Shown: piece after piece, positions 9,716 to 18,102 of the stretch
Layout of the letters: every line of letters begins with the position of its first letter
How positions within the stretch are numbered: the first letter of the stretch is position 1
Origin: Halalkalirubrum salinum
GTDB lineage: Archaea; Halobacteriota; Halobacteria; Halobacteriales; Haloferacaceae
Assembly: GCF_005543295.1 (NCBI RefSeq)
Contig: NZ_SRSG01000008.1
Coordinates: 1 to 64,000, forward strand
Length of the DNA stretch: 64,000 nucleotides
Reading direction: 5' to 3'
The notes under the pieces: generated by a model
What the model was told of the DNA's origin: nothing
Seen by the model: only the letters and a program-made list of their open reading frames with translations
Database searches by the model: none
Program-made: the position numbers and the translations under genes

Positions 9716-10045
9716 GAATGGTACTCTCGATCGAGAGCGCTGACTTATTGCCCCCTGTTATAAAACACCATACGGGTCGCCGGTGTCACCGTGCGTGCGT
9801 CGCTTTTCATGAAATTCATGTTATGCTAGTTATTAATAATATAAAAATATATGTTTTATAATACGATATGTATTGGATCCTATTATTTGCATACCGATAC
9901 ATATCAAAATACGATCTCAGTCCCTCGACGACTGACAGGGACTGTAGTCATGGCAGGATTGTGGGGTTTCTCTCCGAGGTAGTTCCATCGTTGACGCTGA
10001 CCGATACTTCTCGAAAGAATGGGCCGATCGTCGCCCGCGGCTCGG
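9716..10045. other. AT-rich intergenic region upstream of the kinase operon
   Basis: No coding frame is supported. It contains the minus-strand promoter of the kinase operon (9758-9765), a 14-base perfect palindrome beside it, and a markedly AT-rich block around 9820-9905. The block could bend, carry further TATA elements, or be worn intergenic DNA. Confidence 0.5.
9724..9765 (-). promoter_or_regulatory. Promoter with adjacent palindrome (candidate operator) of the kinase operon
   Basis: On the minus strand TTTTATAA (9758-9765) is a good TATA box, about 46 bases before the kinase start codon. CTCTCGATCGAGAG (9724-9737) is a perfect 14-base palindrome between the box and the start, near the expected transcription start. 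A repressor or the operon's own HTH_10 regulator could bind it; this is inference. Confidence 0.4.
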
Positions 10046-10327
10046 TTACGCCGTAGGTGGCTGTTCGATGTCGTCGGATTGCTCGCCGCGGACCCGGTGG
10101 CGGGCCTCAGCAGTCACCTCACGGGCTTCCCCCGCAACGCGGGACGGCAACTCACGGAGTTCAGCTTTGACCGTCTCCACACGGGAGACCTGTGGCTGCT
10201 CAACCTCCCGGCCCAGCGCCTTTCGCACGCGCGTTTCGATCGGCGAAAGCTGCTCTGAGAGCCCCGCTCGCACGTGGAACACTGTTCGACCGAGGTAATA
10301 CCATGCGTCTTTGAAGTGTCGGTTCAT
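10046..10327 (-). CDS. Small haloarchaeal protein (DUF7553-like)
   Basis: A 93-residue, largely helical, charged protein beginning MNRHFKDAWYYLGRTVF. A hydrophobic or amphipathic N-terminal helix is followed by a long Glu/Arg-rich amphipathic segment. It resembles small haloarchaeal proteins grouped under DUF7553, a tentative match made from memory of the N-terminal pattern. No catalytic motif is visible. It has its own well-placed TATA box, so it is likely monocistronic and expressed. Function unknown. Confidence 0.7.
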   Translation of the reverse strand: MNRHFKDAWYYLGRTVFHVRAGLSEQLSPIETRVRKALGREVEQPQVSRVETVKAELRELPSRVAGEAREVTAEARHRVRGEQSDDIEQPPTA

Positions 10328-10349
10328 ATTCGTCCTTACGCAGCCAACA

Positions 10350-10357
10350 GATATATT
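10350..10357 (-). promoter_or_regulatory. TATA box for the small protein at 10046-10327
   Basis: On the minus strand AATATATC lies about 26 bases before the ATG at 10327, the spacing expected for a leaderless haloarchaeal transcript. Confidence 0.55.
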
Positions 10358-10431
10358 CTTTGTGTTGGATCACAGAACACGAAATACGTCGCTGGTCGAT
10401 CGTCAAACCGGAGTCGAAGTGAGCGATCGGG

Positions 10432-10965
10432 TCAGTACGACGGCGACTCTTCGGGGACGCCGTCGCGTTTGTTGACCAATCGGGCGAGGGTGAAAAGCGC
10501 GTCAGAGAGGCGGTTGAGGTAGACGATCGCCTCCTCGTTGACCGGATCGGTCCCCGCCAGCGAGACCGATCGGCGTTCGGCCCGCCGGACAACCGCCCGA
10601 GCGTGGTGCAAGCGCGCGCCGGCCTCGCTCCCGCCGGGAAGAATAAACGACTGCAGCGGGTCGAGTGCCTCGTCTGCGGTGTCGATCATCGTTTCGAGCG
10701 CGTCGATGTGGGCTTCTTTGATCTGGGGATCGTCAGGATCCGGGTCGGGATTCGCAAAATCGGCCTGGATGATGTGGAGGTGGTTCTGGATCGTCTCCAG
10801 CCACTCGTCGACATCGTCGTAGCCACTCGGGCGGATCGACCCGATAAGGGCATTAGCTTCGTCGACGGTGCCGTAGGCTTCGATCCGTGGGCTCGTCTTC
10901 GAGACCCGCGACATGTCCCGCAGATCTGTCAGTCCCTCGTCGCCGCGGCCGGTGTATATTTTCAT
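10432..10965 (-). CDS. pduO: Cob(I)alamin adenosyltransferase, PduO type
   Basis: A 177-residue protein of the PduO/EutT-like ATP:cob(I)alamin adenosyltransferase family, which makes adenosylcobalamin. It opens with MKIYTGRGDEGLT, the family's phosphate-binding N terminus. It also has EAYGTVDEANA and a helical core with the RRAERR stretch typical of the ATP/cobalamin site. The length is normal. It lies 9 bases after a glutaredoxin gene on the same strand and is probably co-transcribed. The cofactor it makes is needed by the B12-dependent ribonucleotide reductase encoded at 18-25 kb. Confidence 0.92.
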   Translation of the reverse strand: MKIYTGRGDEGLTDLRDMSRVSKTSPRIEAYGTVDEANALIGSIRPSGYDDVDEWLETIQNHLHIIQADFANPDPDPDDPQIKEAHIDALETMIDTADEALDPLQSFILPGGSEAGARLHHARAVVRRAERRSVSLAGTDPVNEEAIVYLNRLSDALFTLARLVNKRDGVPEESPSY

Positions 10966-10974
10966 GATTTGTCC

Positions 10975-11214
10975 TTATGCGAGCGTCTGCTCAATGTATT
11001 CGAGGATGTTGTCGCTTTCACACATCGTCACGCCGCGATCGTCGTCGACGAGAACGGGCACGCCGCGCTGGCCGCTGACGCGTTTGACCTCGTTTCGATC
11101 CGAGTGCATCGCGTCTGTCCAGACGGTTTCATACTCGATTCCGTGCTCCGAGAGGGCATCGTGTACCTTCACACAGAATGGGCAGCCATCGAGCGCGTAC
11201 AGCGTTAGCGACAT
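10975..11214 (-). CDS. Glutaredoxin-like thiol-disulfide protein
   Basis: A 79-residue protein starting MSLTLYALDGCPFC, with the glutaredoxin active site CPFC near residues 11-14, a cis-Pro segment (RGVPVLVDDD) and a C-terminal helix. The ATG at 11212-11214 is preferred because it puts the first beta strand at the N terminus and gives the normal family length; a longer frame upstream has no fold features. It sits 9 bases upstream of pduO on the same strand. Confidence 0.88.
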   Translation of the reverse strand: MSLTLYALDGCPFCVKVHDALSEHGIEYETVWTDAMHSDRNEVKRVSGQRGVPVLVDDDRGVTMCESDNILEYIEQTLA

Positions 11215-11287
11215 ACACAGCGGTTGGTGCTTCGAGGGCAAGTACCTTCGGCTCGTGACGAGAATCACACACGGCGACGACCGCGAT

Positions 11288-11701
11288 TCACTCCTCGATC
11301 GTGTCAGGGACACTGTACTCAGCGATCGCCTCGCGCCACGGCTCTGGAATCCGACGAGACGACCCGGTTTCAGCGTCGATCAACACCAACACGGTCTCCG
11401 CAGTTGCCGCACGGTCACCGTTCGATCGAATCTCGTACGTCATCGGAATACTCGATCGGCCGATGTCGCCGACGCCGATGCCGATCGACACCTCGTCGCC
11501 GAGTTCGATCGGCCGCTCGTAGTCGATCGACAGCGAGGCGATCACCGATCCAGCATCGCGAACGCTGAGGCCCAGCGCCTCCTCGAAAAACACCACTCGC
11601 GCCTGTTCGAGGTACGTGACGTACACCGCGTTGTTGACGTGGCCCATCGCATCGATATCACGAAACCGAACCGGCATCGTCGTCGTGAACGGCAAGTCCA
11701 T
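11288..11701 (-). CDS. Acyl-CoA thioesterase, 4HBT hot-dog family
   Basis: A 137-residue hot-dog-fold protein. The motif RFRDIDAMGHVNNAVY is the 4-hydroxybenzoyl-CoA thioesterase signature, with the catalytic Asp in DxxGHVNN. It probably hydrolyses acyl-CoA in the cytosol; the substrate cannot be told from sequence. I chose the ATG at 11699-11701 because the only longer alternative needs a TTG. It stands between the glutaredoxin and diadenylate cyclase genes on the same strand with modest gaps. Confidence 0.85.
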   Translation of the reverse strand: MDLPFTTTMPVRFRDIDAMGHVNNAVYVTYLEQARVVFFEEALGLSVRDAGSVIASLSIDYERPIELGDEVSIGIGVGDIGRSSIPMTYEIRSNGDRAATAETVLVLIDAETGSSRRIPEPWREAIAEYSVPDTIEE

Positions 11702-11817
11702 GGACGTGATTTTTCGAGCGGACAAATGTAGCCACCGATACCGGCGGCCTCGGCTGGCACCTCGTCGGTTCGCCGACCGCGGTCAGGCGCCGATCGCGTG
11801 TTGAACCCGCTCAGTCA

Positions 11818-12366
11818 CTAAGCCGAGCGCCAGCGCTCGGCAATTCGATCACGCGTGGCCGTGTGCATCGTCCCGTCCTCAAACGTCGACACCCGCCCCG
11901 TCTCCTCGCTGAGTGTCACCGTCGCGACGACCGCCGGCCGCAGCGAGGTTTCGATCGCGCTCATGTGTCTAGCACCCATCCACGGCTCGTAGCCGATCTC
12001 ATCTGGATCGCTATCCTCGCCGGAGTAATCCCGAAACCGAACCATCGATGACTCAATCTGGCCGTCAACGGCGATGATCACAGCCCCGTCACACTCGCGA
12101 GCGACCTGTCGGCAAGTGTCAACGAACGCATCCTCGGTGTAGGCGGACGCACACTGCTTGACAGGCCAGCGGGTATCACCCATGGAGTCGGCGTACATGC
12201 CGTACTCCCGATCGGCGACGATCCCAACGTAGAGGCCGGGGCCGGCGAGCGCCGGTTCCTCCCAGCCGTCGAACCCGAGGCTCACGCACTCGGCAGCGAA
12301 GCGAACCCGGGCAATCAACTCGCGGACTGGCGGGTGGGATCGATAGTCGATCGAAAGTCGAGTCAC
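11818..12366 (-). CDS. dacZ: Diadenylate cyclase (c-di-AMP synthase), DacZ type
   Basis: A 182-residue protein matching the stand-alone DisA_N-type cyclase of haloarchaea. It carries a DG-containing strand (IIAVDGQIES) and the ARHMSAIETS segment corresponding to the family's RHR/S nucleotide-binding motif. It would condense two ATP into c-di-AMP, which in haloarchaea is tied to osmotic homeostasis. No partner domain and no membrane anchor are present. The family assignment rests on motif order and length; the usual DGA is DGQ here. Confidence 0.75.
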   Translation of the reverse strand: MTRLSIDYRSHPPVRELIARVRFAAECVSLGFDGWEEPALAGPGLYVGIVADREYGMYADSMGDTRWPVKQCASAYTEDAFVDTCRQVARECDGAVIIAVDGQIESSMVRFRDYSGEDSDPDEIGYEPWMGARHMSAIETSLRPAVVATVTLSEETGRVSTFEDGTMHTATRDRIAERWRSA

Positions 12367-12481
12367 CGCAGATCACCGCGAATGGACGGACAAATTGAGA
12401 CACCAGCGTGGACCATGCGCGATACACGATCGGCTGTGTGAAGAATCGCCCGATCAATGCAGTGAAGACGGCCTGTAACGG

Positions 12482-12531
12482 CACGCTAGCGGCTTGTCTA
12501 CCAGCCGGAAACATCACGCTAGCGGCTCGTC
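12482..12531. repeat. Two short direct repeats between dacZ and the SDR gene
   Basis: CACGCTAGCGGCTTGT (12482-12497) recurs with one change at 12516-12531, 34 bases apart, just past the 3' end of the SDR gene. Each copy contains the palindrome GCTAGC. Role unknown: a transcript end structure or slippage product are both possible. Confidence 0.45.
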
Positions 12532-12550
12532 CACCTGACCAACGATGGCG

Positions 12551-13237
12551 TCACCGGGTGGCTTTCTTCCATGTTCTGAGATCGACCACCTCGCCGTCGA
12601 TCGTCGCCGGATCGGCGTCCGTCGCCGCCCACAAAAACATTGGCGCGACATCCTCGGGCGATCGGGCCGAGTCGACGCCGGTGAGATCGGTCGCAACAAG
12701 TCCCGGATCGACAACCGCAACCGGCTGGTCAATGTCGGTCGAAAATGCCCGTGCGACTGCCTCCGCGCCGGCTTTCGAGATCGCGTATGTACCCATATTC
12801 GGCTTCGGCTCGCGGGCGATCTTTCCGGAGGGAACGAGCACCCGACCCTCGTCGCTCAGGTGTGGAATCGCCTCGGCGATCGTCGCAAAGACGCCGCGGA
12901 CGTTCGTTCGCATCGTGTCGTCAAAGCGGGCGTACGGCTCCTCGGGTAGCGGCATCTCCCCGGGTGTCCCGTGGTTGACCCCAGCGTTCGCAATCACGAC
13001 ATCGATCGTCCCACCGCCGGCTTTCGCCGCGGTTTCCATCAGCCGCTCGGCATCGAACTCGTCGCGAACGTCGGCGCGAACGCCGGTGAGCTGTTCGTCG
13101 TCGCCGGCGATCGCCGCAACCGCCTCGGCGTCGCGGCCGCAAAAGATCACCTGTGCGCCGTCGTCGACAAAAGCTGCAACGATCGCCCGTCCAATCCCGC
13201 GCGTTCCGCCAGTGACAACAACCGTCCGATCACTCAT
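12551..13237 (-). CDS. Short-chain dehydrogenase/reductase (SDR)
   Basis: A 228-residue classical SDR with the cofactor-binding TGGTRGIG near residues 9-16, the NAG motif (VIANAGVNHG), an upstream catalytic Ser (VLVPSGKI) and the YAISK catalytic Tyr/Lys pair. It is an NAD(P)-dependent oxidoreductase in the cytosol; the substrate is not determinable. It is divergent from the carotenoid operon, sharing about 130 bases of intergenic DNA, so co-regulation is possible but not shown. Confidence 0.9.
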   Translation of the reverse strand: MSDRTVVVTGGTRGIGRAIVAAFVDDGAQVIFCGRDAEAVAAIAGDDEQLTGVRADVRDEFDAERLMETAAKAGGGTIDVVIANAGVNHGTPGEMPLPEEPYARFDDTMRTNVRGVFATIAEAIPHLSDEGRVLVPSGKIAREPKPNMGTYAISKAGAEAVARAFSTDIDQPVAVVDPGLVATDLTGVDSARSPEDVAPMFLWAATDADPATIDGEVVDLRTWKKATR

Positions 13238-13340
13238 AAGTGGGCTACGGGCTCCGGCGTCCTAAATGTGCGCTCGAACCGCGGCATGTCCACCCCTGCA
13301 GCCGAATTGTCGGCCCAAACCGACACCCAAAGTCCGGTAT

Positions 13341-13347
13341 TTTATAC
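13341..13347 (+). promoter_or_regulatory. TATA box of the carotenoid operon
   Basis: TTTATAC is centred 26 bases before the ATG at 13370. This is the expected spacing for a leaderless transcript and supports that start over the much longer open frame. Confidence 0.65.
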
Positions 13348-13369
13348 CCACACACAACGTACCGTCTGT

Positions 13370-14893
13370 ATGGATTTTGCCGCCGAACGGAGCCAGATCA
13401 ACGTCGATCACAAATCCCTCTCGTCGGTCGCCGGCCAGGACGTTGTCGTCATTGGCGGCGGCTTCGGCGGGCTCTCGACTGCCTGCTACCTTGCCGACGC
13501 CGACGCGAACGTGACGCTCATCGAGAAGAATAAACAGCTCGGTGGACGCGCGAGCCGTCTTGAAACGGACGGATTCCGCTTCGACATGGGTCCCTCCTGG
13601 TACCTGATGCCGGACGTCTTCGAGCGATTTTTCGCACACTTCGATCGCGACGTTGAGGACTACTACACGCTCTCGCGGCTCGACCCGCACTACCGGATCT
13701 TCTTCAAAGACGGCGATCAGGTCGATCTCGTTCCGGACGTCGAGCAGAACAAAGAGCTCTTCGAGTCCTACGAGCCGGGCGCCGGCGAGGCGCTTGAGGC
13801 GTACCTCAAGGAGTCGAAACAAAACTACGAGATCGGGATGGAACACTTCGTCTACACCGATCGGCCGCGCTTTCGCGACTACATGGACCTCGACGTGCTT
13901 CGGTACTCGTGGGGGCTGTCGCTTATCGGTTCGATGCAAGGCCACGTCGAGGACTACTTCGATCACCCGAAGCTCCAGCAGATCATGCAGTACACGCTCG
14001 TGTTCCTCGGGGGCTCCCCGTACAACACGCCGGCGCTGTACAACCTGATGAGCCACGTCGATTTCAACATGGGCGTGTACTACCCCGACGGAGGAATTGG
14101 CGCGGTCGTCGACGGGATCGTCGAACTCGGAGCAGAGCTCGGCGTCGAATATGTAACCGACCAGCCGGTGACCGAGATCGCCGGTCGACGCGGCGGCTTT
14201 GCAGTCCGGACGGCGACCGGCGATGAGTACCTCGCTGATCTCGTCGTTTCGGATGCTGACTACGCCCACACAGAACAGGAGTTACTCCCGCCAGAGAAAC
14301 GCCAGTACGACGCGGACTACTGGGAATCTCGGACGTACGCGCCCTCGGCATTCCTGTTGTACCTCGGCGTCGAAGGCGACGTCGAGCCGCTCGCACACCA
14401 CACGCTTGTGTTGCCGACAGAGTGGGACGGACACTTCGAGCAGATTTTCGATCGCCCGGCGTGGCCCGACGACCCTGCCTACTACCTCTGTGTCCCCTCG
14501 AAGACCGACGACACCGTCGCTCCGGAGGGACACAGCAACCTCTTTGCGCTCGTTCCGATCGCCCCTGGACTCGACGACACTGAGTCACTTCGGGCGGAAT
14601 ATCGCGATCAGGTCCTCGAGGATATCGCGGCAAACACCGGCGTCGACCTCCGCGATCGGATCGTCTTCGAGCGGATGTTCTCGGTCAACGATTTCGCCGA
14701 TCGCTACAACAGCATGAAGGGAACGGCACTTGGGATGGCCCACACACTCAGACAGACGGCGCTGTTCCGCCCGCCGCACCACTCGAAGGCCGTTGACGGG
14801 CTCTACTTTACAGGATCGTACACGACTCCTGGGATCGGCGTGCCGATGTGTCTGATTAGCGGCCAACTTACCGCCGAACAGATGGCCGATTGA
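13370..14893 (+). CDS. crtD: Carotenoid 3,4-desaturase (CrtI/CrtD family)
   Basis: A 507-residue FAD-dependent phytoene-desaturase-like enzyme. The N-terminal Rossmann motif is VVVIGGGFGGLSTACYL, with a following ExNxxxGGRA segment (IEKNKQLGGRAS). The C-terminal FAD motif is YFTGSYTTPGIGVPM. It is the first gene of crtD-lyeJ-cruF, the set established in Haloarcula japonica for making bacterioruberin from lycopene, where CrtD introduces the 3,4 double bonds. The start is chosen from the TATA box 26 bases upstream; the open frame reaches back much further antisense to the SDR gene. Only 6 bases separate it from the next gene. Confidence 0.9.
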   Translation: MDFAAERSQINVDHKSLSSVAGQDVVVIGGGFGGLSTACYLADADANVTLIEKNKQLGGRASRLETDGFRFDMGPSWYLMPDVFERFFAHFDRDVEDYYTLSRLDPHYRIFFKDGDQVDLVPDVEQNKELFESYEPGAGEALEAYLKESKQNYEIGMEHFVYTDRPRFRDYMDLDVLRYSWGLSLIGSMQGHVEDYFDHPKLQQIMQYTLVFLGGSPYNTPALYNLMSHVDFNMGVYYPDGGIGAVVDGIVELGAELGVEYVTDQPVTEIAGRRGGFAVRTATGDEYLADLVVSDADYAHTEQELLPPEKRQYDADYWESRTYAPSAFLLYLGVEGDVEPLAHHTLVLPTEWDGHFEQIFDRPAWPDDPAYYLCVPSKTDDTVAPEGHSNLFALVPIAPGLDDTESLRAEYRDQVLEDIAANTGVDLRDRIVFERMFSVNDFADRYNSMKGTALGMAHTLRQTALFRPPHHSKAVDGLYFTGSYTTPGIGVPMCLISGQLTAEQMAD

Positions 14894-14899
14894 GCAGCC

Positions 14900-15790
14900 A
14901 TGGAAAACGTTGAAACGGGCGCCGGACGGACTGACAGATCGATGCGTGATCGGCTCTGGTATCTCTTGACACTCTCACGGCCGCGCTTTTGGCTCTACCT
15001 CGCCGGCCCGATCGTCGTCGCGGTTGCCGCAGCCGCGAGCACCCCCGAAGAGCTGTTTCTGCCCGACGCAGTCTTGCTCTTTGGGTACTTTCTGTTTCCG
15101 GCGAACGTGCTGTTGTACGGCGTCAACGACCTGTACGATCGCGAAATTGACGAAGAGAACCCGAAAAAAGACGACAAAGAGGCGCGATGGCAAGGCGACC
15201 GGCTCGTCCTCGTGACCGTGATCGCAAGCGGACTTGCGGGCGTTTTGTTGTTCGCCGTCATTCCTCCACTCGCGTGGCCGTGGCTTGTGGGCTTCTTTTT
15301 GCTTGCAATCGGTTACAGCGCGCCGCCACGGTTCAAGACGATCCCGATCGCGGACTCGGTCTCCAACGGGCTGTACATTTTGCCCGGCGCTGCCGCCTAC
15401 GCGATCGTGGCCGGGACACAGCCGCCCGTGCTTGCGGTCGCGGGTGCGTGGCTGTGGACGATGGGAATGCACACGTTTTCGGCGATCCCGGATATCGAAC
15501 CCGATCGGCGTGCCGGGATCCAGACGACAGCGACGTGGCTTGGCGAACGTCGGACGTACGCCTACGTCGCCGCCTGCTGGATCACAGCGGCGACCGCCTT
15601 CTTTGTCGTCGATTCACGCCTTGGCGCCCTCATGGCGGTGTATCCGGTGTTCGTCGCCGGCGTTGTCAAAAGCAACATCTCGGTCAGCCGAGCGTACTGG
15701 TGGTTCCCGGCGTTGAACACGGTCGTCGGTACGCTCGTAACGCTAGGTGCACTGTGGCAGATCGTGCCGATCTGGGTGGTGCTGCCGTGA
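14900..15790 (+). CDS. lyeJ: Lycopene elongase/1,2-hydratase (UbiA family)
   Basis: A 296-residue UbiA-type membrane prenyltransferase with about eight hydrophobic segments. The first prenyl-diphosphate/Mg2+ motif is NDLYDREID near residues 76-84; a second aspartate-rich motif is IPDIEPDRRAG. It would add C5 units from dimethylallyl diphosphate to both ends of lycopene, giving the C50 skeleton. It follows crtD by 6 bases and precedes cruF. The family is certain; the exact substrate comes from the conserved cluster. Confidence 0.92.
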   Translation: MENVETGAGRTDRSMRDRLWYLLTLSRPRFWLYLAGPIVVAVAAAASTPEELFLPDAVLLFGYFLFPANVLLYGVNDLYDREIDEENPKKDDKEARWQGDRLVLVTVIASGLAGVLLFAVIPPLAWPWLVGFFLLAIGYSAPPRFKTIPIADSVSNGLYILPGAAAYAIVAGTQPPVLAVAGAWLWTMGMHTFSAIPDIEPDRRAGIQTTATWLGERRTYAYVAACWITAATAFFVVDSRLGALMAVYPVFVAGVVKSNISVSRAYWWFPALNTVVGTLVTLGALWQIVPIWVVLP

Positions 15791-15827
15791 TCGCCGATCG
15801 ATCAGCGAGCACCCCGGAGGTGCTGGT

Positions 15828-16742
15828 GTGAGCGCCGAGACCCGTGAGGGCGCAATCGCGTGGCTGCCCCGGAGCCGATCGGAGGCCGAACCCTGGCTCG
15901 ACGCGTTTGTCAACGGCAACCGGTTCACCATCTCGGTGTTCTTTCCGTTCATCGGCGCGGTCATGCTTCTCGGCTCTGCGGAGGGGTGGGTGCCCGGTCC
16001 GCTTCGGTTCAACGCCCCGCTCATCCTCTTTGGAACTGCCGTCATGGCAGCCCCGCTCATTGTTGGTGTGCTCCCGACGATCGATCGACGAGCAGCCGTG
16101 GGGATCGCAGCCCTGTTGGCATACACCTACGGGATTGAGTATCTCGGCGTCGAGACGGGATGGCCCTACGGCGAGTTCAGCTACGGCGTGACGCTTGGCC
16201 CAATGCTCGACGGCATTCCGGCAGCGCTGCCGCTTTTTTTCCTTCCGATCGTCATGAACGCCTACCTGTTGTGTCTGTTGTTGCTGGGCGATCGCGCCCG
16301 GTCGTGGCTCGTCCGGCTTGCGGTCGTGATCCCGGCCGTCGTCACGATGGACGTCGTGCTCGATCCCGCGGCAGTGTCGCTTGGATTCTGGGCCTATGAA
16401 GGCGGTGGCCTCTTCTACGATGTTCCGCTGTCGAACTACGCCGGGTGGATGCTGAGTGCGGCTGTCGCCGTCGGGGTGATGGACTACGCGTTCGAACAGC
16501 GCGCGCTCCGCGATCGTATTGATCGCTGTGATTTCATGCTCGACGACATGGTCAGCTTCGTCATCCTCTGGGGGGCGATCAACGCGTGGTTCGGCAACGC
16601 CGTGCCCGTCGTCGTCGCAGGGGTCTTCGCCGCGGGGTTGATCCGGGCCGATCGGTTCGATGCCGGCCTGTTGCGCCCGAACACCGGCATCTATCTGCCC
16701 AACGCCGCCGAGTTTCGAGAGCGACCGGCCGCGAGAGAGTAA
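15828..16742 (+). CDS. cruF: Bisanhydrobacterioruberin hydratase (CruF family)
   Basis: A 304-residue multi-membrane-span protein of the CruF/DUF422 carotenoid family, with the conserved stretch LDPAAVSLGFWAYEGGG followed by PLSNYAGW. It completes bacterioruberin by hydrating the terminal double bonds. The GTG at 15828 is chosen because it follows the lyeJ stop (15790) and leaves a sensible N terminus; an in-frame ATG inside lyeJ (15747) would add a basic, non-conserved leader. The same operon order occurs in other haloarchaea. Confidence 0.88.
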   Translation: MSAETREGAIAWLPRSRSEAEPWLDAFVNGNRFTISVFFPFIGAVMLLGSAEGWVPGPLRFNAPLILFGTAVMAAPLIVGVLPTIDRRAAVGIAALLAYTYGIEYLGVETGWPYGEFSYGVTLGPMLDGIPAALPLFFLPIVMNAYLLCLLLLGDRARSWLVRLAVVIPAVVTMDVVLDPAAVSLGFWAYEGGGLFYDVPLSNYAGWMLSAAVAVGVMDYAFEQRALRDRIDRCDFMLDDMVSFVILWGAINAWFGNAVPVVVAGVFAAGLIRADRFDAGLLRPNTGIYLPNAAEFRERPAARE

Positions 16743-16791
16743 TGTTCTGGCGCGGTAGACCTATACGGACTGACGACTGAGTATCGATCGA

Positions 16792-16944
16792 ATGAGCGAG
16801 GACGGGCACGCGAACGAGACTGAGACAGTCGATCGATCCGGGCGGCCCTGTCCGCTGTGTGGATCAGCAATGATACACCGACACTGTAAGTATGTTTGTC
16901 CACAACACGGCGTCGTGTACGACTGTTCAGATACATTCTACTAG
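16792..16944 (+). CDS. Small CPxCG-type zinc-finger protein (50 residues)
   Basis: A 50-residue frame from ATG 16792 to TAG 16944. It is acidic at the N terminus, then has RPCPLCGSAM and, about 13 residues on, YVCPQHGVVYDC. Two CPxCG/CPxHG knuckles can bind one zinc. Haloarchaea encode many such zinc-finger micro-proteins, and one is known to sit beside crtB in relatives. Position between cruF and crtB suggests co-expression with carotenoid genes. Too short for most gene finders. Function unknown; regulatory or protein-protein roles are likely. Confidence 0.75.
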   Translation: MSEDGHANETETVDRSGRPCPLCGSAMIHRHCKYVCPQHGVVYDCSDTFY

Positions 16945-17085
16945 GATTCTCGACCGGAATTTCATCGCCGCTGATATCGCCAACGGAAGAACTGTTATGA
17001 CGCTGGCGAACGTACAAACGGGTACGTATGTGTTGCCGCCTGAAACGCGAGAGGCGACTGACGAGGGAACCCCACACCTCCATCC

Positions 17086-18039
17086 ATGGTTGACGACGAC
17101 GACATCGCTCGAAGCAAAGCGATACAGCAACGAACCGGTAAGACGTTCCACGTAGCGACGCGGCTCCTCCCCGAGCGCGTCAGAGAACCGACGTACGTTA
17201 TGTACGCCTTTTTCCGCGTCGCCGACGAGGTCGTCGACGATCCCGGTGATCGAACGCCCGAAGAACAGCGAGCCGAACTCATCACGCTCAAACGGGCCGC
17301 GCTCGGTGAGATTGAAGCCGAGGATCCGGTCATCGCCGCTTTTTCCGAAATGCGAGCGCGACACGGGATCGCCGACGCCGATGTCGAAATCTTCATCGAC
17401 GCGATGTTGGCTGACATCGAGACATCCCGGTATGAAACCTACGACGAACTCGAGGCGTACATGGACGGCTCCGCGTCGGCAGTCGGGCGGATGATGACCG
17501 CAGTGATGGAGCCCGAACAGCCCGAAACTGCACTCCCACACGCAACTGCGCTGGGAGAAGCCTTTCAGATGACGAACTTTCTGCGGGACGTCCGCGAAGA
17601 TATTGTCGAACGCGATCGGATCTACCTGCCACAGGCGACGCTTGAGAGACACGACGTCTCCGAAAAAGAGCTGTTCAACTTCGAGATGAGCCCGCAATTT
17701 GCGGCAGTCATGAAAGACGAACTTCGCCGGACCGAGCGGCTCTACGAGGAGGGTGTTGCAGGGATCAAATACCTTCCAAAAGACTGCCAGCTGGCAGTGT
17801 TGCTCGCAGCCGTGCTGTACGCCGATCACCACCGCGCGATCAGGACGCTCGAGTACGACGTGCTGTCGACGACACCACAGCTGAGCACCGCGCGGAAGCT
17901 CTACTTGGCGGCGAAGACGCGCTGGCGATGGGCCTGGAACAAAGACCCCGAAGCCGTCTTCAGTGAGGTCAGCTCGATCGGCCAATCCGGCGGTCGCCAC
18001 CACGGCGCAGAGCCGGTCGAACGACTCCCGACGCGCTGA
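17086..18039 (+). CDS. crtB: Phytoene synthase
   Basis: A 317-residue squalene/phytoene synthase family enzyme condensing two geranylgeranyl diphosphates to phytoene, the entry step of the C40/C50 carotenoid pathway. The aspartate-rich motifs are visible: ADEVVDD early (near residue 48) and FLRDVREDI in the second half. The signature YxxxVA-type region YVMYAFFRVADEV is also present. Normal length. Start at ATG 17086 fits the family N terminus. It lies 140 bases after the zinc-finger gene on the same strand. Confidence 0.93.
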   Translation: MVDDDDIARSKAIQQRTGKTFHVATRLLPERVREPTYVMYAFFRVADEVVDDPGDRTPEEQRAELITLKRAALGEIEAEDPVIAAFSEMRARHGIADADVEIFIDAMLADIETSRYETYDELEAYMDGSASAVGRMMTAVMEPEQPETALPHATALGEAFQMTNFLRDVREDIVERDRIYLPQATLERHDVSEKELFNFEMSPQFAAVMKDELRRTERLYEEGVAGIKYLPKDCQLAVLLAAVLYADHHRAIRTLEYDVLSTTPQLSTARKLYLAAKTRWRWAWNKDPEAVFSEVSSIGQSGGRHHGAEPVERLPTR

Positions 18040-18102
18040 CTAACGGACGACGATTCAGCGCAGAGAAATCGAACCGCAAAAGATCCGATCGTTACTGGCC
18101 GA

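Noticed and set aside
13262-14269. Long open frame antisense to crtD
   Set aside because: High-GC codon bias opens long antisense frames; its composition (Val/Arg/Glu-rich, no domain) is a shadow of crtD.
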